The notes under the pieces are model-generated. The model did no database searches, was not told where the DNA came from, and saw only the letters and a list, made by a program, of their open reading frames with translations. DNA of 48,727 nt, from contig NZ_JACHKT010000004.1 of the NCBI RefSeq assembly GCF_014204325.1, positions 1-48,727 of the forward strand, given 5' to 3'. Both the position numbers and the translations under genes were made by a program. The stretch is from Arcicella rosea (GTDB lineage: Bacteria > Bacteroidota > Bacteroidia > Cytophagales > Spirosomataceae). Shown one piece after another: positions 16,687 to 25,051 of the stretch. Each line of letters opens with the position of its first letter. Position 1 is the first letter of the stretch.

Positions 16687-17946
16687 ATGATGCGGCTCCG
16701 AGAAATTTCATTCATTATCACGCTTGTTTTTTTCATGTATAAACCTTCTTCGGCACAAGAAATTTATACTTTACAAAAAGCATTACAAGTGGCAAAAGCA
16801 AACAACCCTTTGCTAAACACTCAGCAACTCAATATCGGCATCAGTGAAGCAGATATTGTAACGGCAAAATTGCGTCCTAATCCAAATTTGAATAATCAAA
16901 CATTGGTACTAACTCGTCCAGCTTCGTATCCAAACAATACCGATTGGTACAATGCACAAAACCGACAAGTATGGTGGCAATTAACGAAGGTGATTCAATT
17001 GCCTTCGCAACGTCAGGCAAAAATAGATTTGGCACAAAAAAGTACAGTACTTTCACAAAAAGCTTTTGGCGAAACCGAAAGAAATGTTTTGCAAGATGTG
17101 GCTTTGAAATGGTTGGATGTTTGGACGGCTCGCAAGCAATTAGACATTTTACAGATTGCTAAAACCAATACGGATAGTTTGGTAAGCATCAATAAAATTC
17201 GATTGGGCAAAGAAGTAATTACGTCAACAGACCTTACTCGTACAGCTTTATTGGCGAATCAATATGCTTTGCAGTTGAAATCGAACGAGCAAATTTATCG
17301 AAATGAATTATCGAATTTAAAATTTATGCTTGGCACACAAGACAATATTGATATTGATACAAAGGATGATTTCACTTTTGTTTTTTCCACCAAATTAGAT
17401 TCGCTTTTACAGCAAGCCTTGAGTAATAGAAGTGATATTCAAGCCTATAAAGCGAGTATTCAAGTGGCAGAAAGTAATATCAAATTACAGAAATCATTGG
17501 CAACGCCACAGCCAACTTTGGGAATGATTTATAATCCACAAAATACAGTTCCATACCTTGGTTTTTTCGGAGCGATAGATTTACCATTTTTCTCAAGAAA
17601 TCAAGGTGAAATCAAAAAGTCGCATTTACAAAAACAACAAGCAGAAAAAGGTTTACAAGCCACGCAAACATTAATACAAACAGAGCTTTCGACAGCTTAT
17701 AATACTTATCAAACTCAGAAACAGAATATAGAACAATTCAAAGATTTGCTCTCGAAGTCAGAAAGTATTCTGAGTAGCGTAAAGTATTCATATTTGCACG
17801 GAGGCACTACAATTGTAGATTATTTGGAAGCCCAAAGAAGTTGGCTTGATACACAACAACAATACTACGATACATTACAACAATATCGCCAGAGCTTTAT
17901 CAAGCTACTTTATGCTTCTGGTTTAATCAATCAAATGGCACAATAA
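16687..17946 (+). CDS. TolC-family outer-membrane efflux channel (CusC/CzcC-like)
   Basis: This 419-aa protein has a signal peptide (IITLVFFMYKPSSAQ) and two copies of the TolC helical repeat, roughly residues 30-210 and 230-415, rich in Gln/Lys/Leu helices. It would form the outer-membrane duct of a tripartite RND pump. Two adjacent ATGs are possible starts (16687 and 16690). The next gene, encoding the adaptor, starts 2 bases after the stop. Together with the pump at 20822 it forms a heavy-metal efflux set. Confidence 0.88.
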   Translation: MMRLREISFIITLVFFMYKPSSAQEIYTLQKALQVAKANNPLLNTQQLNIGISEADIVTAKLRPNPNLNNQTLVLTRPASYPNNTDWYNAQNRQVWWQLTKVIQLPSQRQAKIDLAQKSTVLSQKAFGETERNVLQDVALKWLDVWTARKQLDILQIAKTNTDSLVSINKIRLGKEVITSTDLTRTALLANQYALQLKSNEQIYRNELSNLKFMLGTQDNIDIDTKDDFTFVFSTKLDSLLQQALSNRSDIQAYKASIQVAESNIKLQKSLATPQPTLGMIYNPQNTVPYLGFFGAIDLPFFSRNQGEIKKSHLQKQQAEKGLQATQTLIQTELSTAYNTYQTQKQNIEQFKDLLSKSESILSSVKYSYLHGGTTIVDYLEAQRSWLDTQQQYYDTLQQYRQSFIKLLYASGLINQMAQ

Positions 17947-17948
17947 AG

Positions 17949-18995
17949 ATGAAAAATATAAGCAGCGTACTCCTTTTGTCGGTCGGAATGATGGCTTGCG
18001 GAGGAAAAGAAAATCAGGCAACAAAACCAGTAGATGTATTGCCAAAAGTACAGGAAAACGGCATGAAAATCGTTTTTCCAACTTCAACAAGTATGCAGTT
18101 TTTTGCCACAGAAACTTTGGGGAGTTCTTCGCTCAATGATGAAATTACTGCTCCAGCCAAAGTATCGGCAACGGTGGTTTCTTCACAAGAAGGTGCTTCG
18201 CAAAATATCATTTTGTTTGAAAATGCTGATTTAGCGACCAATTATACTTCGCTGTTACAGCACTTAGAGAATATTCGTCAGCGAGCTACAATCATTCAAC
18301 AAAAGAAAACAATCATTGCTCGTAAAAAAGTAGAAGTAAGTCGTTTTGAAGATTTACAAAAAAATGGAGCAGGAACAGGTAAAGACGTAGCCAATGCACA
18401 AGTAGATTTATTAAGTGCAGAAACAGAATTAGCAATGGTTCAAAACGATTTAGCAAACGAAAAAACTGCCATTATCGAACATGAAACTAAGCTAAAAACA
18501 GGCGGATTTAATCCAGAAGCATTAAGAAAAGCAAGTGCTGGCAAGGCTTTTATTATTTGTGATATTCCTGAAAATCAAATCAGTAAAATCAAAGAAGGAG
18601 GAAATTGCACTTTGCAATTTACGGCTTTTCCGAATGAGAAATTTACAGGAAAAATAGAAGAAGTAGCCGACGTAATTGATGAATCGACGAGAATGGTGAA
18701 ATTGAGAGTAAGCCTCAATAATTCAGAGCAGAAACTAAAAGCAGGAATGTTTGCAACAGTTTTGTTTGGTGTCAGCGAAGGTTCGCATATTAACATCAAT
18801 AAAAATGCGGTGGTGACGGTTCAAGGGAAAACTTATGTTTTTGTAAAAAATGTTAACAATACTTTTGAACGTAGAGAAGTGAATATTGGCAATCAGATTG
18901 GGGATAGAATTGTGGTTTTGAGTGGCTTGCAAAATGGCGAAACGGTGGCTGTTAAAGGAGTAATGCAGTTGAAGGGTTTGAGTTTTGGATATTGA
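17949..18995 (+). CDS. RND efflux periplasmic adaptor, lipoprotein (CusB/CzcB-like)
   Basis: The 348-aa protein carries a lipoprotein signal (LLLSVGMMAC). The membrane-fusion-protein layout follows: a barrel/lipoyl half, a helical hairpin around residues 95-175 (EVSRFEDLQKNGAGTGKDVANAQ), then a second lipoyl and beta-barrel part (GGNCTLQFTAFPNEKFTGKIEEV and LKAGMFATVLFG). It links the inner-membrane pump to the outer-membrane channel. It sits directly after the channel gene. The His/Met-rich N-terminal metal-binding segment seen in some CusB proteins is not obvious. Confidence 0.88.
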   Translation: MKNISSVLLLSVGMMACGGKENQATKPVDVLPKVQENGMKIVFPTSTSMQFFATETLGSSSLNDEITAPAKVSATVVSSQEGASQNIILFENADLATNYTSLLQHLENIRQRATIIQQKKTIIARKKVEVSRFEDLQKNGAGTGKDVANAQVDLLSAETELAMVQNDLANEKTAIIEHETKLKTGGFNPEALRKASAGKAFIICDIPENQISKIKEGGNCTLQFTAFPNEKFTGKIEEVADVIDESTRMVKLRVSLNNSEQKLKAGMFATVLFGVSEGSHININKNAVVTVQGKTYVFVKNVNNTFERREVNIGNQIGDRIVVLSGLQNGETVAVKGVMQLKGLSFGY

Positions 18996-19085
18996 TTTTT
19001 GGGGACTTGAGGATTTTGGACTTGAGGACTTTAAAATGCAAGATTCAAGTTTTTTGGGCTTTGTATTTTGGACTTAAAAGTAAGT
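18996..19085. repeat. Low-complexity GGACTT-rich intergenic island, copy 1
   Basis: The gap between the adaptor and mgtE genes is made of loosely repeated words such as GGACTTGAGGA, TTGGACTTGAGGACTTTA and GCAAGATT. The same words appear at 24858-25000. There is no reading frame or clear hairpin. It may be a decayed dispersed repeat or slippage-generated sequence. Confidence 0.5.
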
Positions 19086-19132
19086 AAGCGACAAAAAGAC
19101 TAATCACCAATTACTAATTACCAATCACTCCG

Positions 19133-20506
19133 ATGAAAGATATTAGAGCAAGAATTTTAAAGGGCGATTTCAGTACTTTATTGAGTTTAGGAATTAACAA
19201 AAACTTTGTTCACCCAAACGATGTCGCCATATTCATTGGCTCTTTGCCTTTGGATATTGCTACGGAATCATTTATTTCTTTACCCAAAAATTCACAAGCT
19301 AAAGTATTTGCTTATCTCAATTTCGACTGGCAAGTACAAATCATCAAAGGAATTTCTAAAGAGAAAGCCTCAGCCATTCTAAATAATTTGCCTTCTGATG
19401 ATAGGTTTGAGTTTTTTTCAAATTTGATTGGTTTAGAGCAATCGTACTTTACTGAATACCTTTCAGAGAAAAACCGAGCTGAAATACATGACTTTTTCGG
19501 TTATCCAGAAAACAGCGTTGCCCGACTTATCAATACAGATTTTTCTACGATTTCAAGACAAATGACCGTTGGCGAAGCGATTGAACATTTGAGAAATCAC
19601 CCAAACGATACCGAAGCCGCCAATGTAATTTATGTGATTGATGAAATAGGAAGATTAGTCGATGATATTCCGATTAGAAAATTGGTTCTGAACGAATCTT
19701 TCAAAACCATTGAAAGTCTTTTAGATGGATTTTGTATAAGCTTGACCATTGACGATGCCAAGGAAATTGCCATTGATAAATTCAAAGAGTACGACCGAGA
19801 TGTATTGCCAGTGGTAACAGCCCACAATATTTTGATTGGAGTACTCACCGCCGACGACGTACTGGATTTTGCGGAACAAAGAGATACAGAAGATATTCAA
19901 AAATTTGGGGGTTTAGAATCATTAGATTTCCCTTATGTAAAAACGCCCATTTTTACGCTTATCAAAAAAAGAGCAGGTTGGCTTATCGTACTTTTTCTCA
20001 GTGAAATGCTTACTGCCTCTGCGATGGGTTATTTTGATGATGAAATTTCAAAAGCCGTAGTTTTAGCCCTCTTTATTCCTTTGATTATTTCAAGTGGAGG
20101 AAATAGTGGTTCACAAGCAGCAACATTGATTATCCGTGCGATGGCTTTGAAAGAAATTACTTTTACCGACTGGTGGTTTGTGATGAAAAGAGAATTTTCA
20201 TCAGGCATTATTCTCGGAATTATTCTTGGAACAATAGGTTTTATCAGAATACTTCTTTGGCAACAATTCCACTGGTTCAATTATACCGAACACTATTTAT
20301 TGGTAGCCACAACGATATTTTTCTCGCTCATAGGTATTGTTATGTGGGGAACTTTAAGTGGCTCAATGATACCGATAGTCTTAAAAAAATTAGGCTTCGA
20401 CCCAGCCACTTCATCAGCACCTTTTGTGGCTACTTTAGTGGATGTAACCGGTCTTGTCATTTATTTCAGCATTGCAGCATTCTTGTTGAAAGGAACGTTG
20501 CTTTAA
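19133..20506 (+). CDS. mgtE: Magnesium transporter MgtE
   Basis: The 457-aa protein has the MgtE layout: an N-terminal superhelical domain (about 1-130), a CBS pair (about 140-265) that senses cytoplasmic Mg2+, and a C-terminal five-helix channel domain. The channel domain contains PLIISSGGNSGSQAATLIIRAMAL, the family's signature pore region. It imports Mg2+ and possibly other divalent cations across the inner membrane. It is unusual to see it placed between the adaptor and pump genes of an RND metal-efflux set. It is followed after 12 bases by a DUF190 gene. Confidence 0.93.
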   Translation: MKDIRARILKGDFSTLLSLGINKNFVHPNDVAIFIGSLPLDIATESFISLPKNSQAKVFAYLNFDWQVQIIKGISKEKASAILNNLPSDDRFEFFSNLIGLEQSYFTEYLSEKNRAEIHDFFGYPENSVARLINTDFSTISRQMTVGEAIEHLRNHPNDTEAANVIYVIDEIGRLVDDIPIRKLVLNESFKTIESLLDGFCISLTIDDAKEIAIDKFKEYDRDVLPVVTAHNILIGVLTADDVLDFAEQRDTEDIQKFGGLESLDFPYVKTPIFTLIKKRAGWLIVLFLSEMLTASAMGYFDDEISKAVVLALFIPLIISSGGNSGSQAATLIIRAMALKEITFTDWWFVMKREFSSGIILGIILGTIGFIRILLWQQFHWFNYTEHYLLVATTIFFSLIGIVMWGTLSGSMIPIVLKKLGFDPATSSAPFVATLVDVTGLVIYFSIAAFLLKGTLL

Positions 20507-20518
20507 CAAAAAAAGGCT

Positions 20519-20821
20519 ATGCTTCAAGCTCAGATTTTTATAGATGAAGATGAACTCTTTGGAACAAAATCCTTGCACGAGTTTATCGTACAATTTCTGA
20601 TTGCCCAGAAAATCAAAGGATTAACGGTTTTTAAAGGTATTTCAGGTTTTGGTTCAAACAAACATTTTAACCGACCGAATGATTTATTCAGTTTCGATGA
20701 AACGCCCATGATGATTACTTTCATTGACGACACCGAGAAAGTAAAGGCTGTGCTGACAGCACTGAGAGTAGAAGTAAAAAGTGGATTTATTATTACGAAC
20801 CAAGTAGAACAGTGGAAATAA
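20519..20821 (+). CDS. DUF190 family small protein (PII-like fold)
   Basis: This 100-aa protein matches DUF190. It opens AQIFIDEDELFG and continues with a helix SLHEFIVQFLIAQKIKGLTVFKGISGFG, then strands with MMITFIDDTEKVKAVL. The family is thought to resemble PII signalling proteins and often accompanies ion-transport genes, so a regulatory role for MgtE or the pump is likely but not shown. It starts 12 bases after mgtE. Its TAA is followed immediately by the ATG of the RND pump gene, so the three are probably cotranscribed. Confidence 0.88.
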   Translation: MLQAQIFIDEDELFGTKSLHEFIVQFLIAQKIKGLTVFKGISGFGSNKHFNRPNDLFSFDETPMMITFIDDTEKVKAVLTALRVEVKSGFIITNQVEQWK

Positions 20822-23800
20822 ATGATTAAGAACTTATTAGTATTCAGCCTTCGTAATCGCTGGATTGTGATTGCGATAAGTACTGTGCTGATGGCGGTAG
20901 GCTATTGGTGCTTTACACAATTGAAAATTGAAGCTTATCCAGACATAGCAGATACTTGTGTGATTGTAGTAGCACAGTACGACGGAAGAGCAGCCGAAGA
21001 AGTTGAACAACAAGTAACAGTACCGATAGAACGTGCCTTACAAAATACGCCCAATGTATTAGACCGTAGAAGTCGTACTATTTTTGGGTTGTCGGTTGTG
21101 CAACTAACCTTTAAAGATGGCACAGACGATTACTTCGCTCGTCAGCAAGTAATTGAGCGTTTGAGTTCGGCATCTTTGCCCGATGGCGTAAATCCAGAAT
21201 TAGCACCAATGAGTACTGCCGTTGGGGAAATCTATCGCTATGTGGTAGAAGCACCAGCGAATTTTAGTCAAACACAATTAAGAGATTTACAAGATTGGGT
21301 CATTAAACCAGCGTTATTACAAGTGCCGGGCATTGCGGATGTGGTAACTTTTGGTGGGCCTTTGAAACAATATCATATCATTACTTCGCCCGAAAAACTA
21401 AGAAAGTATAACCTTACTTTACAAAATGTGACGGATGCGGTAAATGTCAATAACCAAAATACAGGCGGAAATATCTTGGCTCGTGGTGGGCAAGGTTTTG
21501 CAGTTCGTGGCTTAGGAGCAATTAAAACAGAAAGAGACATTCAGAATATCGTGTTGAAATCTGATAATGGAATGCCTGTATTTATCCGTGATGTCGCTAC
21601 TGTTGAGATTACTCCTCCGCCCGCAAGTGGCGTTTTAGGTTACACCGTTACGAAAGAAAAACTGGATGTAAAAAGTGGCGTAGAAGGTATTATTTTGTTA
21701 AGACGTTACGAAAATCCAAGTGAAGTATTGAAGCTTTTGAAAGAAAAAATGGCAGATTTACAAGCCAGTGAATTGCCCGAAGGCGTGCATTTGCGTCCGC
21801 TTTACGACCGCAGTTTCTTGATTGACCATTCTTTAGAAACGGTAGCACATACTTTATTTGAAGGAATTTCAATCGTTGTGATTCTCTTGATATTTTTCTT
21901 AGGAAGTGTCAGAAGTGCCATTGTGGTAGCCCTAACGATTCCGTTTTCGCTTTTGTTTGCGTTTATTTTAATGCGTTTGACGGGCATTCCAGCCAATTTA
22001 CTTTCTTTGGGAGCAATCGACTTTGGAATTATTGTTGACGGAGCTTGTTTGATGGCAGAACATCTCATCCGAAAGTACAGAACTGCCACCATCGAAGAGA
22101 AAAAACAGGGCATTGTTAAAATCACTTTACAAGCAGCACAAGAAGTAGGTCGTGAAATATTTTTCTCAGTTACCATTATCATTTTGGCCTATATGCCCAT
22201 TTTATTGATGACCCGTGTAGAAGGAAAACTGTTTTCGCCGATGGCACTTACTTTGGCTTTTGCCGTAATTGGCTCGATGTTGGCAGCACTTACTATCATT
22301 CCAGTATTGATTTCTTTCAGCTACAAAAAAGCTTTAGCTGATTTTGACAAACCGATGAAAGAACATAAAAATTATGTGCTGGATTTTCTGTCGAAACATT
22401 ACGGAAATGTATTGGATAAATTATTGAATCATTACAAAAGAACCGTAATCATTGGTTTCACCATTGTTGGAACATTCATTTTCTGTGGCATAAAACTCGG
22501 AACGGAATTTTTACCAACCTTGGATGAAGGTTCGATTTTTCTTAGAGGAAATTTCCCTGCGGGAATTACCATTCAAGAAAATGCCAGTTATGCCGCTAAA
22601 ATCAGAAGTACCATTGCTAAGTATCCACAAATTTCATTTGTTATTACACAAACAGGTAGAAATGATGATGGAACAGACCCGTTTCCAGCAAATAGAAACG
22701 AAATTTTGGTTGGTTTAAAAGATTATAGTTTGTGGAGTAAAACCATTTCTAAAAAAGAATTGGTGGATAAAATCAAGACGGATTTACAACAGCAATTGCC
22801 ATCGGTTTCCTTTTCTTCGGGTCAGCCCATCATCGACCAAGTAATGGAAATCGTAACGGGAAGTGCCGCCGATTTGGCAATTTCTGTTGTTGGCGACGAC
22901 TTGAAAATGATGCGACAAAAAGCTGATAGTATTGCCACCATCGTAAAACAAACTGCTGGTGCAGACAACGTAAATATAGAGCAAGAAGGTCCACAAGACC
23001 AATTGGCTATCAATATCAATCGTGAATCTGCGGCTCGTTTTGGAATAAACGTAGCTGATATTCAAAATATGATTGAAGCAGCAATTGGCGGAAAAACGAT
23101 TTCTACTTTGTACGATGGCACAAAACGCTACGACATCGTGATTCGCTTTTTGCCACAGTTCAGAAACTCTATTGATGCCATCAAAGATATTCTTGTGCCT
23201 TCGGTAAATGGTGCTTTAATTCCAATGAGTCAATTAGCAGATATTCATTTTGTAGAAGGACAAACCAATATCTACCGCTACGGAAGTAAAAGAATGGTAA
23301 CTGTGCGGACGAACATCAAAGGCAGAGACCAAGGCAGTTTTGTGAAAGAATTGCAAGATAAAATTGATGCCAAAGTACACGTGCCAAAAGGCTACCAAAT
23401 CATTTATGGCGGACAATACGAAAACCTTGAACGTGCAGGCAAACAATTGGCTTTCACCATTCCTTTAACGATACTTTTGGTGTTTCTTTTCTTGTTTATG
23501 TTGTTCAAGAATTTGCCCAATACTTTAGTTACGATGAGTTGTATTTTATTTGCTTTGGGCGGAGGAATCGTTGCTTTATTGATACGTGGCTATTACTTCA
23601 ACGTTTCGGCTGGCGTAGGGTTTGTAAGTATTTTCGGGATTTCGGTCATGGCAGGCGTATTATTGGTTTCCGCCATTAATCGAGCCAAAGGTGAAAACGG
23701 TACCGAATTACAACACAGTGTGTTGGTATCATCAAAAGAGCAACTGAGAGCTTTATTATCTATATTAGTTGTTGCTATCATTGGTCTTGTACCTGCGGCA

Positions 23801-23959
23801 ATTTCGTCAGGAATTGGTTCAGACGTACAAAGACCATTAGCAACAGTAATCATTGGCGGACTAACCAGTACTTTAATTTTTGCTCCGCTGATTTTGCCTT
23901 CGCTTTATTTATGGGCGGAAAAGAATAGAAAAATTAACAAACAAGAAGAGCAAGAGTAA
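20822..23959 (+). CDS. Heavy-metal efflux RND pump (CusA/CzcA family)
   Basis: The 1045-aa protein is a full-length HME-type RND transporter. It has an N-terminal membrane helix (IVIAISTVLMAVGYWCF), two large periplasmic loops and two sets of six helices. The TM4 motif GAIDFGIIVDGACLMAEH carries the acidic residues for proton relay. ATVIIGGLTSTLIFAPLILPSLYLW closes the protein. It exports monovalent or divalent metal ions with the channel and adaptor encoded upstream. The metal cannot be assigned safely. The gene is followed by a strong terminator at 24019. Confidence 0.93.
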   Translation: MIKNLLVFSLRNRWIVIAISTVLMAVGYWCFTQLKIEAYPDIADTCVIVVAQYDGRAAEEVEQQVTVPIERALQNTPNVLDRRSRTIFGLSVVQLTFKDGTDDYFARQQVIERLSSASLPDGVNPELAPMSTAVGEIYRYVVEAPANFSQTQLRDLQDWVIKPALLQVPGIADVVTFGGPLKQYHIITSPEKLRKYNLTLQNVTDAVNVNNQNTGGNILARGGQGFAVRGLGAIKTERDIQNIVLKSDNGMPVFIRDVATVEITPPPASGVLGYTVTKEKLDVKSGVEGIILLRRYENPSEVLKLLKEKMADLQASELPEGVHLRPLYDRSFLIDHSLETVAHTLFEGISIVVILLIFFLGSVRSAIVVALTIPFSLLFAFILMRLTGIPANLLSLGAIDFGIIVDGACLMAEHLIRKYRTATIEEKKQGIVKITLQAAQEVGREIFFSVTIIILAYMPILLMTRVEGKLFSPMALTLAFAVIGSMLAALTIIPVLISFSYKKALADFDKPMKEHKNYVLDFLSKHYGNVLDKLLNHYKRTVIIGFTIVGTFIFCGIKLGTEFLPTLDEGSIFLRGNFPAGITIQENASYAAKIRSTIAKYPQISFVITQTGRNDDGTDPFPANRNEILVGLKDYSLWSKTISKKELVDKIKTDLQQQLPSVSFSSGQPIIDQVMEIVTGSAADLAISVVGDDLKMMRQKADSIATIVKQTAGADNVNIEQEGPQDQLAININRESAARFGINVADIQNMIEAAIGGKTISTLYDGTKRYDIVIRFLPQFRNSIDAIKDILVPSVNGALIPMSQLADIHFVEGQTNIYRYGSKRMVTVRTNIKGRDQGSFVKELQDKIDAKVHVPKGYQIIYGGQYENLERAGKQLAFTIPLTILLVFLFLFMLFKNLPNTLVTMSCILFALGGGIVALLIRGYYFNVSAGVGFVSIFGISVMAGVLLVSAINRAKGENGTELQHSVLVSSKEQLRALLSILVVAIIGLVPAAISSGIGSDVQRPLATVIIGGLTSTLIFAPLILPSLYLWAEKNRKINKQEEQE

Positions 23960-24018
23960 GCTTTTATGTGAAGTTTTCAGAGATTTTATGTTTATCCTAA
24001 TCTACTTTATATAATACG

Positions 24019-24047
24019 GAGAGTGCTTTCAAAGGCACTCTCTTTTT
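24019..24047 (+). terminator. Terminator after the metal-efflux operon
   Basis: A perfect 8-bp stem (GAGAGTGC / GCACTCTC) with an 8-base loop is followed by five T's. It lies 60 bases after the pump stop codon. Confidence 0.9.
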
Positions 24048-24126
24048 CACACGAATACCTAACCAATAATTTATATAAATCCAATTTAGGTATATTATTC
24101 TATCAAAAACAGAAAAGTATCTAAAC

Positions 24127-24164
24127 AAAAATCCCTCACAATCAACTGATTATGAGGGATTTTT
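24127..24164 (-). terminator. Terminator of tRNA-Met
   Basis: ATCCCTCA pairs with TGAGGGAT, extended inward by AATCA/TGATT with one mismatch and outward by A/T runs. On the minus strand it follows the tRNA 3' end directly and ends in a T-run. Confidence 0.85.
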
Positions 24165-24166
24165 TG

Positions 24167-24240
24167 TGGGCCCACTTGGAATCGAACCAAGCACCTACTG
24201 ATTATGAGTCAGTTGCTCTAACCGAATGAGCTATAGGCCC
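24167..24240 (-). tRNA. tRNA with CAU anticodon, probably elongator tRNA-Met
   Basis: The 74-base gene folds as a cloverleaf. The acceptor stem is GGGCCTA with TGGGCCC. The anticodon stem-loop CTGACTCATAATCAG carries CAU, and the T arm CTTGG-TTCGATT-CCAAG is standard. The discriminator is A, and CCA is not encoded. A CAU anticodon can mean initiator Met, elongator Met or Ile2. The 5' GGGCC pairing excludes initiator type. Elongator Met is favoured over Ile2 by resemblance to Bacteroidota tRNA-Met, though not decisively. Confidence 0.9.
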
Positions 24241-24267
24241 TACAAAGCGTTTGATTTCTTTGTGGTG

Positions 24268-24299
24268 CAAAATTAGATTTTAAAAAGCATTTTTACAAA
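24268..24299 (-). promoter_or_regulatory. Predicted Bacteroidota promoter of tRNA-Met
   Basis: On the minus strand, TTTG, a 20-base spacer and TAATTTTG match the Bacteroidota -33/-7 consensus (TTTG, TAnnTTTG). The -7 box ends 27 bases before the tRNA. The same TAATTTTG precedes tRNA-Arg. Confidence 0.65.
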
Positions 24300-24377
24300 A
24301 TATCTTTTTAAAAATACTTTTAAACCTTTTCAATACTTGTTTATCTAAACGTCGTTTTAAAAATAAAAATCTTAACA

Positions 24378-24794
24378 ATGAAAAGGAAATTAATCTTCGC
24401 AGCGAGCTTATTAGCCGCTACCTTTATCGTAAATGTTCAGACTTCAGTTGCACAAAATGCAGAAGCACCAAATGGTCAACGTCAAGATATGACGCCTGAA
24501 CAAAGAGTTGAAGCTCAGTTAAAAAGATGGACAAAGGCTTTGTCTTTGACTACTGAACAAGTAAATCAAGTTAAACCTTTGTTAACAGAAAGAACGGCGA
24601 AAAGAGAAGCGATTAGAAATGCTTCTGACAGACGTGCAGCGATGCAAGAATTACGTGATTTGACTAAAGCACAAGATGAAAAATTGAAAACAATTTTCAC
24701 GGCTGAACAATTGACAAAATACGCTGAATTACAAGAAGAAATGAGAGGTCGTGGAGGAAATGGCGGTGGTCGTAGAGAAGGCGGTAATAATTAA
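24378..24794 (+). CDS. Periplasmic Spy/CpxP-like protein
   Basis: This 138-aa protein has a signal peptide (LIFAASLLAATFIVNVQTSVAQ) and two LTxxQ-type motifs typical of Spy/CpxP: LTTEQVNQVKPLL near residue 58 and FTAEQLTKYAELQ near 108. The helical middle is rich in Arg, Glu and Lys. The tail is Gly/Arg-rich (MRGRGGNGGGRREGG). Spy-like proteins act as periplasmic chaperones or stress sensors and can be linked to metal stress. It stands alone with its own terminator, separated from the metal pump by a tRNA gene. Confidence 0.75.
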   Translation: MKRKLIFAASLLAATFIVNVQTSVAQNAEAPNGQRQDMTPEQRVEAQLKRWTKALSLTTEQVNQVKPLLTERTAKREAIRNASDRRAAMQELRDLTKAQDEKLKTIFTAEQLTKYAELQEEMRGRGGNGGGRREGGNN

Positions 24795-24820
24795 GATTTT
24801 TAACGACTAAATAATTAAAA

Positions 24821-24853
24821 AAAATAGCGATGCAGCTTTTGTATCGCTATTTT
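24821..24853 (+). terminator. Terminator after the Spy-like gene
   Basis: A-run plus TAGCGAT pairs with ATCGCTA plus T-run, with an 11-base loop, 26 bases after the stop codon. It is bidirectional in form. Confidence 0.85.
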
Positions 24854-24857
24854 TGTT

Positions 24858-25000
24858 TTTAGGACTTTTTTATGGGGACTGGAAGACTTTAGGACTGTAG
24901 GATTGGAAGACGGAAGAAGCAAGATTTGGATATAGACTTTAGGATTAGAGGACTGGAAGACTAAAGAGGCAAGAAACAAGATTTTCGTGAAAGGACTTTA
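24858..25000. repeat. Low-complexity GGACT-rich intergenic island, copy 2
   Basis: This is a run of repeated words: GGACTGGAAGACT, TTTAGGACT, TAGGATTGGAAGAC, AAGCAAGATT. They are shared with the island at 18996-19085. It is purine-rich on the plus strand, with no open frame. It fills the gap between a terminator and the HD phosphohydrolase gene. Confidence 0.5.
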
Positions 25001-25051
25001 TTACTGAAAGTATTCACTAATTCAAAACTCACTCATTCACAACTGAAACAC

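Noticed and set aside
24167-24240. Initiator tRNA-fMet
   Set aside because: The first acceptor pair is G-C and the anticodon stem lacks the three consecutive G-C pairs of initiators.
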